From assembly GCA_040882265.1 (NCBI GenBank), contig JBBEBO010000073.1:1-30743 (forward strand): a stretch of DNA of 30,743 nucleotides. Reading direction: 5' to 3'. This DNA is from Brumimicrobium sp040882265. GTDB taxonomy: Bacteria > Bacteroidota > Bacteroidia > Flavobacteriales_D > Crocinitomicaceae. The position numbers and the translations under genes were made by a program. How positions within the stretch are numbered: position 1 is the stretch's first letter; every line of letters begins with the position of its first letter. Positions 22,798-30,743 of the stretch are shown here, in pieces. The notes under the pieces are model-generated. The model ran no database searches. It was not told the DNA's origin and worked only from the letters and a program-made list of their open reading frames with translations.

Positions 22798-25665
22798 CTA
22801 ATATACAAGGTTGCATTCTGTTCCTACTTCCATTTCTGCGTCGAAACTGAAATTAATAACACCTAAGACTTGTGCTTGAATACCAACGGCTCCATATAAG
22901 AAGCTTGGGTTAGGCAATTTACCTTGGAGTAGAGCGGCCATAGATAAAGATCCCAGTGAATATTCTTTCTTCAAATCTCCAGCACCGTTGTCTTTATATT
23001 TTCTGGCACCTAAGCTTCCGTTGAGGTAGATATAAACTTGCCCTAATATGTAGTAGTTATTTATACCTACTTCATCAGAACTTCCACTACAATGTGCAGT
23101 CGGAGACAATTTCATTAACATCACGTCAAATCCACCACCGACACTAAAGTCAACGTAACCACGCCATTTGCTTTCTTTCGGGAACTCGCCTGAAAAACCT
23201 ATGTTGAATGACATACCCGTCACAAAACCTCCTCCAGTACCAGCAGCAGCATAATCTATATCCTGAAGAGTTCCACCTCCTACAATATTAGTAACATAAG
23301 AAGGTGGCGGCGGGATAGGGTCGATAATAGTTCCAACCATGAAATATGTATCAGCATTTAAAATTCCAAGCAACGAAACATAAGCCCTTTGCGAAGGTCT
23401 GTTAAGCCAGAAATACCAGTCGTCTTCAGAAATATGTAGCTTGATATTTAATCCGCCATTTAATACCGAGGGAACTGTAATACTCGCATTTAAAAAAGCA
23501 TCAAGCACTTTATCGTTATGGTTGTAGCTAACACCGAGTTCTCCATAAACTTTTGTAGCATCTTCATCTTCTCTTTCTGATCGATCTACCATCATATATG
23601 CTCTTCCATTTAAATCGATTGAGGCAAAACCACCATTTGGATTAAAAGCCACAGCAAGCACAACTTCACCGTTAAATACTTTTTCATCTGTGTTTTTAAT
23701 TCCAACACCCGCTCTAATTTCTAACCCTTTTGATTCATCTGGAATAAATGGTATCGCATTTCCTGAAGTAGTTGCAATATTTCCTACAACACGGTCAAGA
23801 AGTTCATTGCTGCTGTATATTGAATTCACCCGATTTTGAACTCCACCATAGAATGAAGTCAAGGAGAATCCTGATGCTATTGGAATATTTACTGGAACTG
23901 ATGCATCAAAGAACCAATATTTATAATTTGGCATTGTTCCAAAACCAATAGAAACCATCATTGGGTTTTCCATCAAACTATTGATTGTAAGAGAAATACT
24001 TCCATAGAATAAATCTCCAAAAACAGGGTCGTCATTACGCACATCAATAACACCTGCTAATGCAAATGCAGTGGTGTTGATATCGATTATTATTTGATTT
24101 ATTATGAACTGATCAAATTCTAATCTATTCTTGCCAGTAGTTGGATGAGTAGTTAGTGTTGTTACAACTTCAAAAGAGGTTCCAACAGAAAAATCAGTAT
24201 TATCACCACCTAAATTTAATGCAATAGAAGCTCCAAACCCAATGCTTTGTTGGTTTATTGTCATTCCAATATTATCTATTGAAATCGGGAAGTTCATAAC
24301 TTGACACGGGCCTTCACTAACAAGAGAAAAGCTTCCGTTTTGGAAAAAAGGTGCTTCATGTGTAATGACTACATTTTGATATGCAATTCCTTCAACAGCT
24401 CCTTTTGCAGCAGTTAGCATCCAATCTCCGTGAAGCGTGGCTTTGGGTATAAATTTGTTATTAACACTTGCCACTTCGAGTACTGAGGTTGGAGCTAAAC
24501 TAATTGTCGATGAAAATGCACTTATGGATACCTCTTCTTGGGGTGAAATCGTAAAATTGTAATCAAACCCATTACTTTCAGATGATTCTTGAATAGCAGC
24601 TCCGTAGTCAAAAGTTCGGTCGTCTAGAGGAGGCACGCCTATTATTCCCGATACCGAACCAGCAACAAGGTGGTTTGCTTCGAACTCGAAGGACAATTGA
24701 TCCATGGAAAAAGGCCAGCCAGATGCATCGCCTCCGTTGTTTACAGAAAACACATTGTTTGCACCGATAACTCCTGTTAATCCAGCATCATCTATGATTA
24801 GATCGTTGGCGTATACCTCTGTCCTCTCGCCATTTTTTGATAATTTTTCTGGTAGTTGAATGCGCGCGTTTTGTGCGTAGAACCCTTTCCATGTTTCAAC
24901 TCCACCAACTAACGTTTGGTTTGTATAGGATGGAAGGTTAACTCCTGAAGGATTTGAAGTTTCACTTCTATCAATGGAAATATTTTCTAAGAAGAAAGTG
25001 ACATCTTCCATGCCTTTCACCATAAAAGGATCCATATCACTCAATGTAAAAGTAATGTCTTTTAAGTCTTGGACAACCACATCAATCCCTGCAGTTATAG
25101 GTTTTGTAGAATCGTTTGCGTTGATAAAATGATCTGATCCAAAAATAAAATCCAGGCTTAAACTTGCCTGTTTGTAACCATTGCAGTCCCATTCAATAAA
25201 GTTTTTTCCATTGTTTTTAAAAAGCAATCCGAATTTAGGTCCTAAATTTATATTTACCTGAGAAACTAGATTTAAACGAGCGCCATTTGAAGCTACGACT
25301 CCTTTTGGATTAAATTGAACATCTTTAGCAGCGAATGCGATTTTTTGTTCAGAATCAGGAAAATCTAATGCCATATATACACTAAAAAAAGCACCCTGTG
25401 GAGTGAAATAGGCACTGTCTATGCATATAATATACTTTGTCTGACCAATCTCTTTCACAATTCCGACGGGTAGCGAGGTCGAATCTTGTGGATTAAATGA
25501 CAAAGTTTGCATCGATGGGTTGTTTCTTATAGTGCTATCTAATGTAATAGCTTTATTTATAAGATTTTCTATTTCTTGGTTAATCGCTGTGGTGTCGGAT
25601 GATTGACCATTTGAAAAAACAGAAAACAGTGATAATAAGATAATTGTTAATAAAAAATGTTGCAC
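22798..25665 (-). CDS. Large exported beta-rich protein of unknown function
   Basis: A 955-residue protein with a signal peptide (1-20, ending SNGQ). No ATG is available before an upstream in-frame stop, so GTG at 25665 is the likely start. The whole chain is beta-rich with Gly and Asn turns. Recurrent segments include VETWKGFYAQNARIQLP and YANDLIIDDAGLTGVIGANN (about 260-315). The last 350 residues alternate hydrophobic and polar residues as in large barrels or beta solenoids (SFNIGFSGEFP, VDFSVGGGFDVMLMKL). Five cysteines are spread along it. It lacks a T9SS sorting domain and any domain I can name. It is co-transcribed with the FnIII protein and divergent from the T9SS adhesin. Confidence 0.75.
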   Translation of the reverse strand: MQHFLLTIILLSLFSVFSNGQSSDTTAINQEIENLINKAITLDSTIRNNPSMQTLSFNPQDSTSLPVGIVKEIGQTKYIICIDSAYFTPQGAFFSVYMALDFPDSEQKIAFAAKDVQFNPKGVVASNGARLNLVSQVNINLGPKFGLLFKNNGKNFIEWDCNGYKQASLSLDFIFGSDHFINANDSTKPITAGIDVVVQDLKDITFTLSDMDPFMVKGMEDVTFFLENISIDRSETSNPSGVNLPSYTNQTLVGGVETWKGFYAQNARIQLPEKLSKNGERTEVYANDLIIDDAGLTGVIGANNVFSVNNGGDASGWPFSMDQLSFEFEANHLVAGSVSGIIGVPPLDDRTFDYGAAIQESSESNGFDYNFTISPQEEVSISAFSSTISLAPTSVLEVASVNNKFIPKATLHGDWMLTAAKGAVEGIAYQNVVITHEAPFFQNGSFSLVSEGPCQVMNFPISIDNIGMTINQQSIGFGASIALNLGGDNTDFSVGTSFEVVTTLTTHPTTGKNRLEFDQFIINQIIIDINTTAFALAGVIDVRNDDPVFGDLFYGSISLTINSLMENPMMVSIGFGTMPNYKYWFFDASVPVNIPIASGFSLTSFYGGVQNRVNSIYSSNELLDRVVGNIATTSGNAIPFIPDESKGLEIRAGVGIKNTDEKVFNGEVVLAVAFNPNGGFASIDLNGRAYMMVDRSEREDEDATKVYGELGVSYNHNDKVLDAFLNASITVPSVLNGGLNIKLHISEDDWYFWLNRPSQRAYVSLLGILNADTYFMVGTIIDPIPPPPSYVTNIVGGGTLQDIDYAAAGTGGGFVTGMSFNIGFSGEFPKESKWRGYVDFSVGGGFDVMLMKLSPTAHCSGSSDEVGINNYYILGQVYIYLNGSLGARKYKDNGAGDLKKEYSLGSLSMAALLQGKLPNPSFLYGAVGIQAQVLGVINFSFDAEMEVGTECNLVY

Positions 25666-25690
25666 ATTCAGAGGTTAATAATTATTTTTG
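25660..25690 (+). promoter_or_regulatory. Promoter of the T9SS adhesin gene (TTG-N20-TATTTTTG)
   Basis: TTG at 25660-25662 and TATTTTTG at 25683-25690 are separated by 20 nt. The -33 element abuts the GTG start codon of the divergent 955-residue gene. The predicted transcript has a leader of about 50 nt. A 14-bp AT palindrome (25694-25707) lies at the expected transcription start. Confidence 0.7.
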
Positions 25691-25748
25691 ACGAAATTAA
25701 TTAATTTTAACATCTTTTTCCAAATAAATTGTTAAATATTTTTCTGCT

Positions 25749-28700
25749 ATGAAACCAAATCTTAAAAATAACCTATCAGTTCTGACTTTTATGTTGATCT
25801 TTTTTCAATTTTCTTATTCACAAGTGCTTAAAAATGTTGATTTAGATTTAAATCCTGGTGGTGCGATTTATGATGTGGCTTATGATAGTTATTTGGACGC
25901 TTATATTGTAGTTGGAGATTTTACTGAAATTCAAGGTTTGTCGATAAATAATATCGCTTTTGTCGATGCAGAGACATTTGACGTGCTTCCTACTTCGAGA
26001 CAACCTTATATAAACGTTGATGGGCCGATTCGAACTGTTGAGTTGCATAAAAAGGAATCAGAAGAAGTTTGCAATAGTGTAGGTGTTGGTCCTCTCTCAT
26101 GTTTCCAGTCACAAGGAAGATATAGCCTATTTATTGGGGGCGATTTTAATACTGTTGATGGTCAATCCCGTATAAAATTAGCACGACTCGGTTTTACATT
26201 TTTTTATTCTCCTGATGCTGGAGACAGTTATGGATTAATGGCTTGGAACGCTGAAATTCAAAATGATGATCCATCTAATAATCCTTATTTCAGTCAAGTC
26301 AATGATTTCAGTATAAACGGTGATACAATGGTGATTACCGGTGATTTTTATATTCATCAGCCGTCTTATGATATTAATATTAATAGATTTAATATTATAG
26401 CATTTAATGCAGGGTATAGTAACGAAGAATACATAGATCTCTTTACAGAGTCTTTTGATAATTATAGTTTAGTGCCTTATTTAAATAATCTCTCAAGTAA
26501 TGAGTTCACCTCAATCGATTTTTTTGATAATAAATATTTAATTTCTACAATCGAAGGCACTGATAATGGACTCTTTACTGTTGATGTTAATTCCAATTAT
26601 ATTACTGATTTTGTTGATGTTGCGACCAATCATTATAACGCAACTGATTATACACTTTCTAGTTATGAAGGTGTAAACCCACTGGTTTATGTTACTAGAA
26701 AAAATACTAATTCCTCTACTACTTATCCAGTAAAATATGATATAAATGGTAATTATATGACGCTTTCGGCTAATGAATCTTGGATTGGAAATACATTTAT
26801 AACTTCCTATAAAGATTATGTTTTCACAGTTACAGGAATAAGTTCTCAACCATCAAGACTCAAAACTTACAAAAGGACTCTTACTGAAGCCTTATTTGAA
26901 AGTCAATTAACTTTTAATCACAATGGTTTAGGTAACTCGAATAGTTTTTATGATTGGTTACCAAGTGCTTCTAACAAATTATGGCAGCCTAAAAAAATGA
27001 TAGTAGAAGAAGATAAACTTTTTTTTACGGGTGGTTATTTAACTCACGTTGATGGCTCTTCTCATAAAGGTCTAGCTGTTCTTTGTCTTGAACCAAGTGA
27101 TGTAAAACCTTTCACTGTAGCTGATACAACAATTTGTGCAGGAAATGTTCGTGAGTATACAGTCCCAGAGGCTAAATACGCTGAAGGCTATAAATGGACT
27201 TACACGGGACAAGGTGCTCGTGTTACAGAGATTAATGGAAATCAAATAACTCCAGATACGCTGAATCCTGGTCAACCCATTTATTATGATAATATAAATG
27301 CTTATTCAATAACGATAGAATTTGGATCAAATACAACTGACGGTGATCTTTCAGTGGAGCCTTATTCAACATGTAATTCGACGAATGATTATATAACTTC
27401 TAAAGGTCAGTCTATTAATCTGGTTACGGCTCCTTTGCCATCGCTTTCGATGATTGCAGATACCATGGCATTTACTTGTATAAATTCAGATAGTCTCAAT
27501 TTAGAAATGGTGGTTTCTGCAACCAATTACTCCTTTGAATGGAAGAAAGGAACAGATAATACTCCCTTGAGTACAGATTCACTTTTTACTGTATATAAAA
27601 ACTCTTCTACTTCTCCTCCTAATGCATTAGTTTCATCAGATATTACTTTTTATGGCTATACAACAGAACCAGTAAACGGCTGCACTTCAACTGATAGTAT
27701 TTACGTGCATTTTGATACTTTGGGTCCCATTTTTACGCAAAATGATCTTTCAAGGTCTCCAGATATCTTCGATTGCTCTACGAATCAAATGACTTTTTCT
27801 GGAAATGTTCCTGGAGCAGAGATTCAATGGGGACTAACTAACTCCACTACTTTTGCGAATGACACGTTTACTATTTACTCTCCGCTTGATACAACTTCGT
27901 TTTATGCACATGCTACAGATACAGTAAATGGTTGTAAAACTACCACTCAGTATGGGTTTGATGAGAATCTCACATTGCTTGAAGGAGAGGTTGTTAATTA
28001 TGGAGGTTACGGTGGTGGTACTTTGGACACTGTAAGGTGTAATCAAGACTCATTGATGTTGCCTCTTATCTTATCCAGTGATCCTTATTTAACTCAAAAT
28101 GACTCGATAAGTTGGATTTATGATGGGAATTATATTGGAGATTCACTCCAACTTACAACTACAGATTCAGTAAATGCAATCAACAACAGTAAAGTATACC
28201 AATACGTTACCTACAGCGACTCGTCAAAATGCATCGACACCTCAAATGTTATTATTTATTTTGACTTTGAAGTTCCTTTTGTGGCTAATTATTTAAATCC
28301 ACCAACACTAAATTGTTCTGTCGATTCGGTGATGTTAGTTCATCCAGATCCACCTAATGCCAATAAAATTAAAGGTTGGTTGGATGCAACAAACGTGAAT
28401 ACATTAAGTGATTCTTTAACCGTTAATGATATTGGTCTGTACTATTATGAAACTGCTAATGTTCTCAATGGATGTAAAAATGTAGATACGGTTGAAGTAT
28501 TTGAATCCAATCAATTATTACTGAATTCCACTTTAGATACAACGATTTGTATTGGTGATGCTGTAGCTATAAACGCTAACCCTATAAACTATACGGATCC
28601 TGTTGATTATGATTGGTCGAATGGAGAAACTTCTCAAACGATTTCAGTAATTGGCGGAGTAGATGATACCCTAGTAGTTACTGCAACTTCTCTTGAGGGA

Positions 28701-29513
28701 TGTGTAGGTGTTGATACAGTAGTAGTAAGTGTAAATCAAGAGATGAATGCGAGTTTCAACACCATTGCTGGTTGTTTGGATGGAAGCGCAAGTATCGCTG
28801 TTGATACTATTCTAGGTGGAGCAGGAAGTTACTCTTATTCTATCGACGGACAAAATTTTAATGGTTCTGGTACTTTTACGAATTTAGATTTTGGAACTTA
28901 TGCAGTCACTGTTCAAGATGGAATCGGTTGTGAAAAATCGTTCGATGTTGAAATAAATAACAGCGCTCAAGCACCAGATATAAATTTTTTAATTCCTACC
29001 TATAACGAAGTAGGTGATACGGTTATAGCAGTAAATATTTCTAATTTCAATGGGTTTGATTCTCTTTACTGGGATTTACCTGGAAATACAGATGTAATTG
29101 GTGTGAGCGACTCCATGTTAGTTTTTAGTATAGGTGATGAAGATTGGTACGACATTGGAATTGTTGCCTACCAAGATACGTGCTCATTCCGATTCGAAAA
29201 ATCAATTTATTTTGGTCCTTACAAACCATCTTTTGAACAAGATGAAGATACGCTAGGAATTACCAACTTGACGATTTACCCAAATCCAACTAATGGGCAA
29301 TTTACGGTTGATTTATCGTTTGGAATAGCTCAATTGTACTCTATTATTATAACGAATTCAAACGGTCAAGTTATTCCGCAAATGAATGTTTCAGGGAATG
29401 CTGATGCTGTAAATGAAAGCTTTACTTTTCCTGCAGGAACGCCTCCAGGTTCTTTCAATGTAAATATCATCAGTGAGTATGACGCAAGAAATAACCAGAT
29501 TATCCTAAATTAG
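25749..29513 (+). CDS. T9SS-exported multidomain adhesin-like protein (propeller-like, Ig-like, SprB-type repeat)
   Basis: A 1254-residue surface protein. The signal peptide covers 1-25 (SYSQ). Residues about 26-440 carry propeller-like repeats of the form GGDF-VDG-LARL. From about 450, Ig/PKD-like modules follow, with a recurrent (V/L)NGC or equivalent at about 642, 725, 826, 907 and 983, each followed by a D(T/S)-rich strand. A SprB-type repeat lies at about 1022-1070 (GSYSYSIDGQNF and FGTYAVTVQDGIGC). The C-terminal 81 residues (1174-1254) are a T9SS sorting domain beginning LTIYPNPTNGQF. It is probably displayed on the surface for adhesion or gliding-like functions. The next gene starts 1 nt after its stop. 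Confidence 0.83.
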   Translation: MKPNLKNNLSVLTFMLIFFQFSYSQVLKNVDLDLNPGGAIYDVAYDSYLDAYIVVGDFTEIQGLSINNIAFVDAETFDVLPTSRQPYINVDGPIRTVELHKKESEEVCNSVGVGPLSCFQSQGRYSLFIGGDFNTVDGQSRIKLARLGFTFFYSPDAGDSYGLMAWNAEIQNDDPSNNPYFSQVNDFSINGDTMVITGDFYIHQPSYDININRFNIIAFNAGYSNEEYIDLFTESFDNYSLVPYLNNLSSNEFTSIDFFDNKYLISTIEGTDNGLFTVDVNSNYITDFVDVATNHYNATDYTLSSYEGVNPLVYVTRKNTNSSTTYPVKYDINGNYMTLSANESWIGNTFITSYKDYVFTVTGISSQPSRLKTYKRTLTEALFESQLTFNHNGLGNSNSFYDWLPSASNKLWQPKKMIVEEDKLFFTGGYLTHVDGSSHKGLAVLCLEPSDVKPFTVADTTICAGNVREYTVPEAKYAEGYKWTYTGQGARVTEINGNQITPDTLNPGQPIYYDNINAYSITIEFGSNTTDGDLSVEPYSTCNSTNDYITSKGQSINLVTAPLPSLSMIADTMAFTCINSDSLNLEMVVSATNYSFEWKKGTDNTPLSTDSLFTVYKNSSTSPPNALVSSDITFYGYTTEPVNGCTSTDSIYVHFDTLGPIFTQNDLSRSPDIFDCSTNQMTFSGNVPGAEIQWGLTNSTTFANDTFTIYSPLDTTSFYAHATDTVNGCKTTTQYGFDENLTLLEGEVVNYGGYGGGTLDTVRCNQDSLMLPLILSSDPYLTQNDSISWIYDGNYIGDSLQLTTTDSVNAINNSKVYQYVTYSDSSKCIDTSNVIIYFDFEVPFVANYLNPPTLNCSVDSVMLVHPDPPNANKIKGWLDATNVNTLSDSLTVNDIGLYYYETANVLNGCKNVDTVEVFESNQLLLNSTLDTTICIGDAVAINANPINYTDPVDYDWSNGETSQTISVIGGVDDTLVVTATSLEGCVGVDTVVVSVNQEMNASFNTIAGCLDGSASIAVDTILGGAGSYSYSIDGQNFNGSGTFTNLDFGTYAVTVQDGIGCEKSFDVEINNSAQAPDINFLIPTYNEVGDTVIAVNISNFNGFDSLYWDLPGNTDVIGVSDSMLVFSIGDEDWYDIGIVAYQDTCSFRFEKSIYFGPYKPSFEQDEDTLGITNLTIYPNPTNGQFTVDLSFGIAQLYSIIITNSNGQVIPQMNVSGNADAVNESFTFPAGTPPGSFNVNIISEYDARNNQIILN

Positions 29514-29514
29514 C

Positions 29515-30743
29515 ATGAAGCGGTACGCATTGATTATAGCAACTTTTGTGTTTTCATCTTATCTAGATGCTCAAGACCTAGATAAAATTGGAAGCGATGA
29601 ATGGTTTTCTATGAACGGAGGTATTCGCTCTAATATGGTCTTTAATAATAGTTCCTTGCCAACTAGTGCACGTGAACCTTTTACGCAGGTTTTGTCTGGA
29701 AACTTATCGATGAATATTTTAGGTGTTGCACTGCCTTTTACTTTTAGTTTAAGCAATCGGGGAACCGAATACACACAACCGTTTAATATGGTGGCTTTGC
29801 ATCCATCATACAAAAACTTAAAAACCCACGTTGGGATTACGTCCATGAATTTTTCGCAGTACACTTACTCGGGACTAAATTTTGCTGGTGCGGGTGCTGA
29901 ATACACATTGGATAAATGGACGTTTAAAGCTTTTGGAGGTCGATTAAAAAAAGCAATTGAGTATGATCCTGCTGTTGATAATATAAATACTGTTTCCTAT
30001 AGAAGAATGGGGTTTGGGTTCATGACGGGCTACAATCACAAAATTGTGAATACCGAAATAATTCTGATGAAAGCTTATGATGATCCTTCATCTTTACAAC
30101 TGAACCCTCAAAATCCTGAACTGACTCCCCAAGACAACTTTGTAGTTTCAGGAAAAGCAAAAATCAATGTTTTTTCAGGCCTATCAGTAGATTTAGAACA
30201 AGCAACAAGTTTTATTACCCAAAATATTCGTTTTAATAATCAAGAAGAAACCTACGAAAGGTCTGGATATGACTTTTTCATTCAAGGAAATGAAACAAGC
30301 GACGTAAATATTGCTTGGAACGGGAGTTTGAATTACAGTTTAAAAAAATTTAAAATTGGAGTGAAATACGAAAGAATCGCTCCCGATTATAGAACGCTTG
30401 GAGGATTATACTTTAACAACGATTTGGAAAATATAACCATTACCCCAAACATTTCTCTATTTGATAATAAAGTCAACATCTCTGTAAATACTGGATTTCA
30501 AAGAAACAATTTGTCAGATGACAAGGCAAATGCAATGTCTCGATGGGTAGCGAACGGCTCTCTTTCCGCCCAGCTCATCAAAGGGATGAACCTGAGCCTG
30601 AATTATTCCAACTTTTCTTCATTTACAAGAAGAAACCCGAATGTAGACCCTTTTTACGACGCTACACTTGATACCATGAATTTTTATCAAATTTCAGAAA
30701 ACATGTCCGCTTCATGGAATTATGCCTTTGGAAAAGAGATAAA
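29515..30743 (+). CDS. Outer-membrane beta-barrel-like protein (3' end beyond window)
   Basis: The frame is open from the ATG at 29515 to the window edge (409 codons and still open). The signal peptide is MKRYALIIATFVFSSYLDAQ. The mature part shows repeated amphipathic beta strands with aromatic girdles, for example ALPFTFSLSNRGTEYTQPFN, HVGITSMNFSQYTYSG and GAGAEYTLDKWTFKAFGGR, as in large Bacteroidota outer-membrane barrels encoded next to giant T9SS-exported proteins. It is not the PorP/SprF type, since that N-terminal pattern is absent. It begins 1 nt after the adhesin stop, so the two are co-transcribed and the barrel may anchor or assist the adhesin. Partial. Confidence 0.75.
   Translation, partial: MKRYALIIATFVFSSYLDAQDLDKIGSDEWFSMNGGIRSNMVFNNSSLPTSAREPFTQVLSGNLSMNILGVALPFTFSLSNRGTEYTQPFNMVALHPSYKNLKTHVGITSMNFSQYTYSGLNFAGAGAEYTLDKWTFKAFGGRLKKAIEYDPAVDNINTVSYRRMGFGFMTGYNHKIVNTEIILMKAYDDPSSLQLNPQNPELTPQDNFVVSGKAKINVFSGLSVDLEQATSFITQNIRFNNQEETYERSGYDFFIQGNETSDVNIAWNGSLNYSLKKFKIGVKYERIAPDYRTLGGLYFNNDLENITITPNISLFDNKVNISVNTGFQRNNLSDDKANAMSRWVANGSLSAQLIKGMNLSLNYSNFSSFTRRNPNVDPFYDATLDTMNFYQISENMSASWNYAFGKEI

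Noticed and set aside
22793..22816. Upstream ATG for the FnIII protein
   Set aside because: It would lie inside the preceding gene and put a Cys-containing, non-signal segment in front of a clean signal peptide.
29571..29864. Minus-strand open frame of 97 codons at the right edge
   Set aside because: It is antisense to the barrel gene, which has a signal peptide, a continuous frame and beta-barrel pattern.

Overview
The window is a low-GC, gene-dense stretch of a Bacteroidota chromosome, most likely a marine or freshwater member of the Flavobacteriia (a Crocinitomicaceae- or Cryomorphaceae-like lineage is a guess). The signs are two proteins with type IX secretion (T9SS) C-terminal sorting domains, a PorE-like OmpA lipoprotein, many lipoproteins and outer-membrane barrels, DUF4476 and DUF4956 families, and repeated use of the Bacteroidota promoter element TAnnTTTG, several times with TTG about 20 nt upstream. 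No plasmid, phage or CRISPR locus is visible.

Left third (1-10.2 kb, mostly minus strand). Decaying 19-bp tandem repeats lie at the left edge. A tight operon follows in the order queE, PorE-like lipoprotein, ubiA-family prenyltransferase, maf. Next come a small unknown gene, a solitary feoA on the plus strand, and an operon of O-methyltransferase, threonine aldolase and a lipoprotein. The RNase P RNA gene and a T9SS-exported protein with its own promoter close this part.

Middle (10.2-20.8 kb). An ECF sigma factor is translationally coupled to a protein with an inner-membrane anchor and a C-terminal barrel-like domain, and then to a PKD-like lipoprotein. This looks like a cell-surface signalling cassette. 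A roughly 490-bp intergenic region holds a palindromic GC-rich element. A plus-strand cluster (YtxH, holin-like, small DUF6327-like protein, SixA-like phosphatase) looks envelope- or stress-related. A tandem DUF4476 protein, a DUF4956/VTC polyphosphate-polymerase-type pair, cytidine deaminase and pyruvate dehydrogenase E1-alpha/E2 follow. After a strong terminator, a broken RelE-type toxin with its 54-residue antitoxin lies back to back with an intact yefM-yoeB module.

Right third (20.8-30.7 kb). Three large surface genes and one truncated gene are found here. On the minus strand, a 955-residue beta-rich exported protein of unknown function is followed by a fibronectin-III protein. Diverging from them, a 1254-residue T9SS adhesin-like protein with Ig/SprB-type modules is followed one base later by an outer-membrane barrel protein that runs off the window. 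These are the least characterised genes here and the best candidates for an undescribed surface system.
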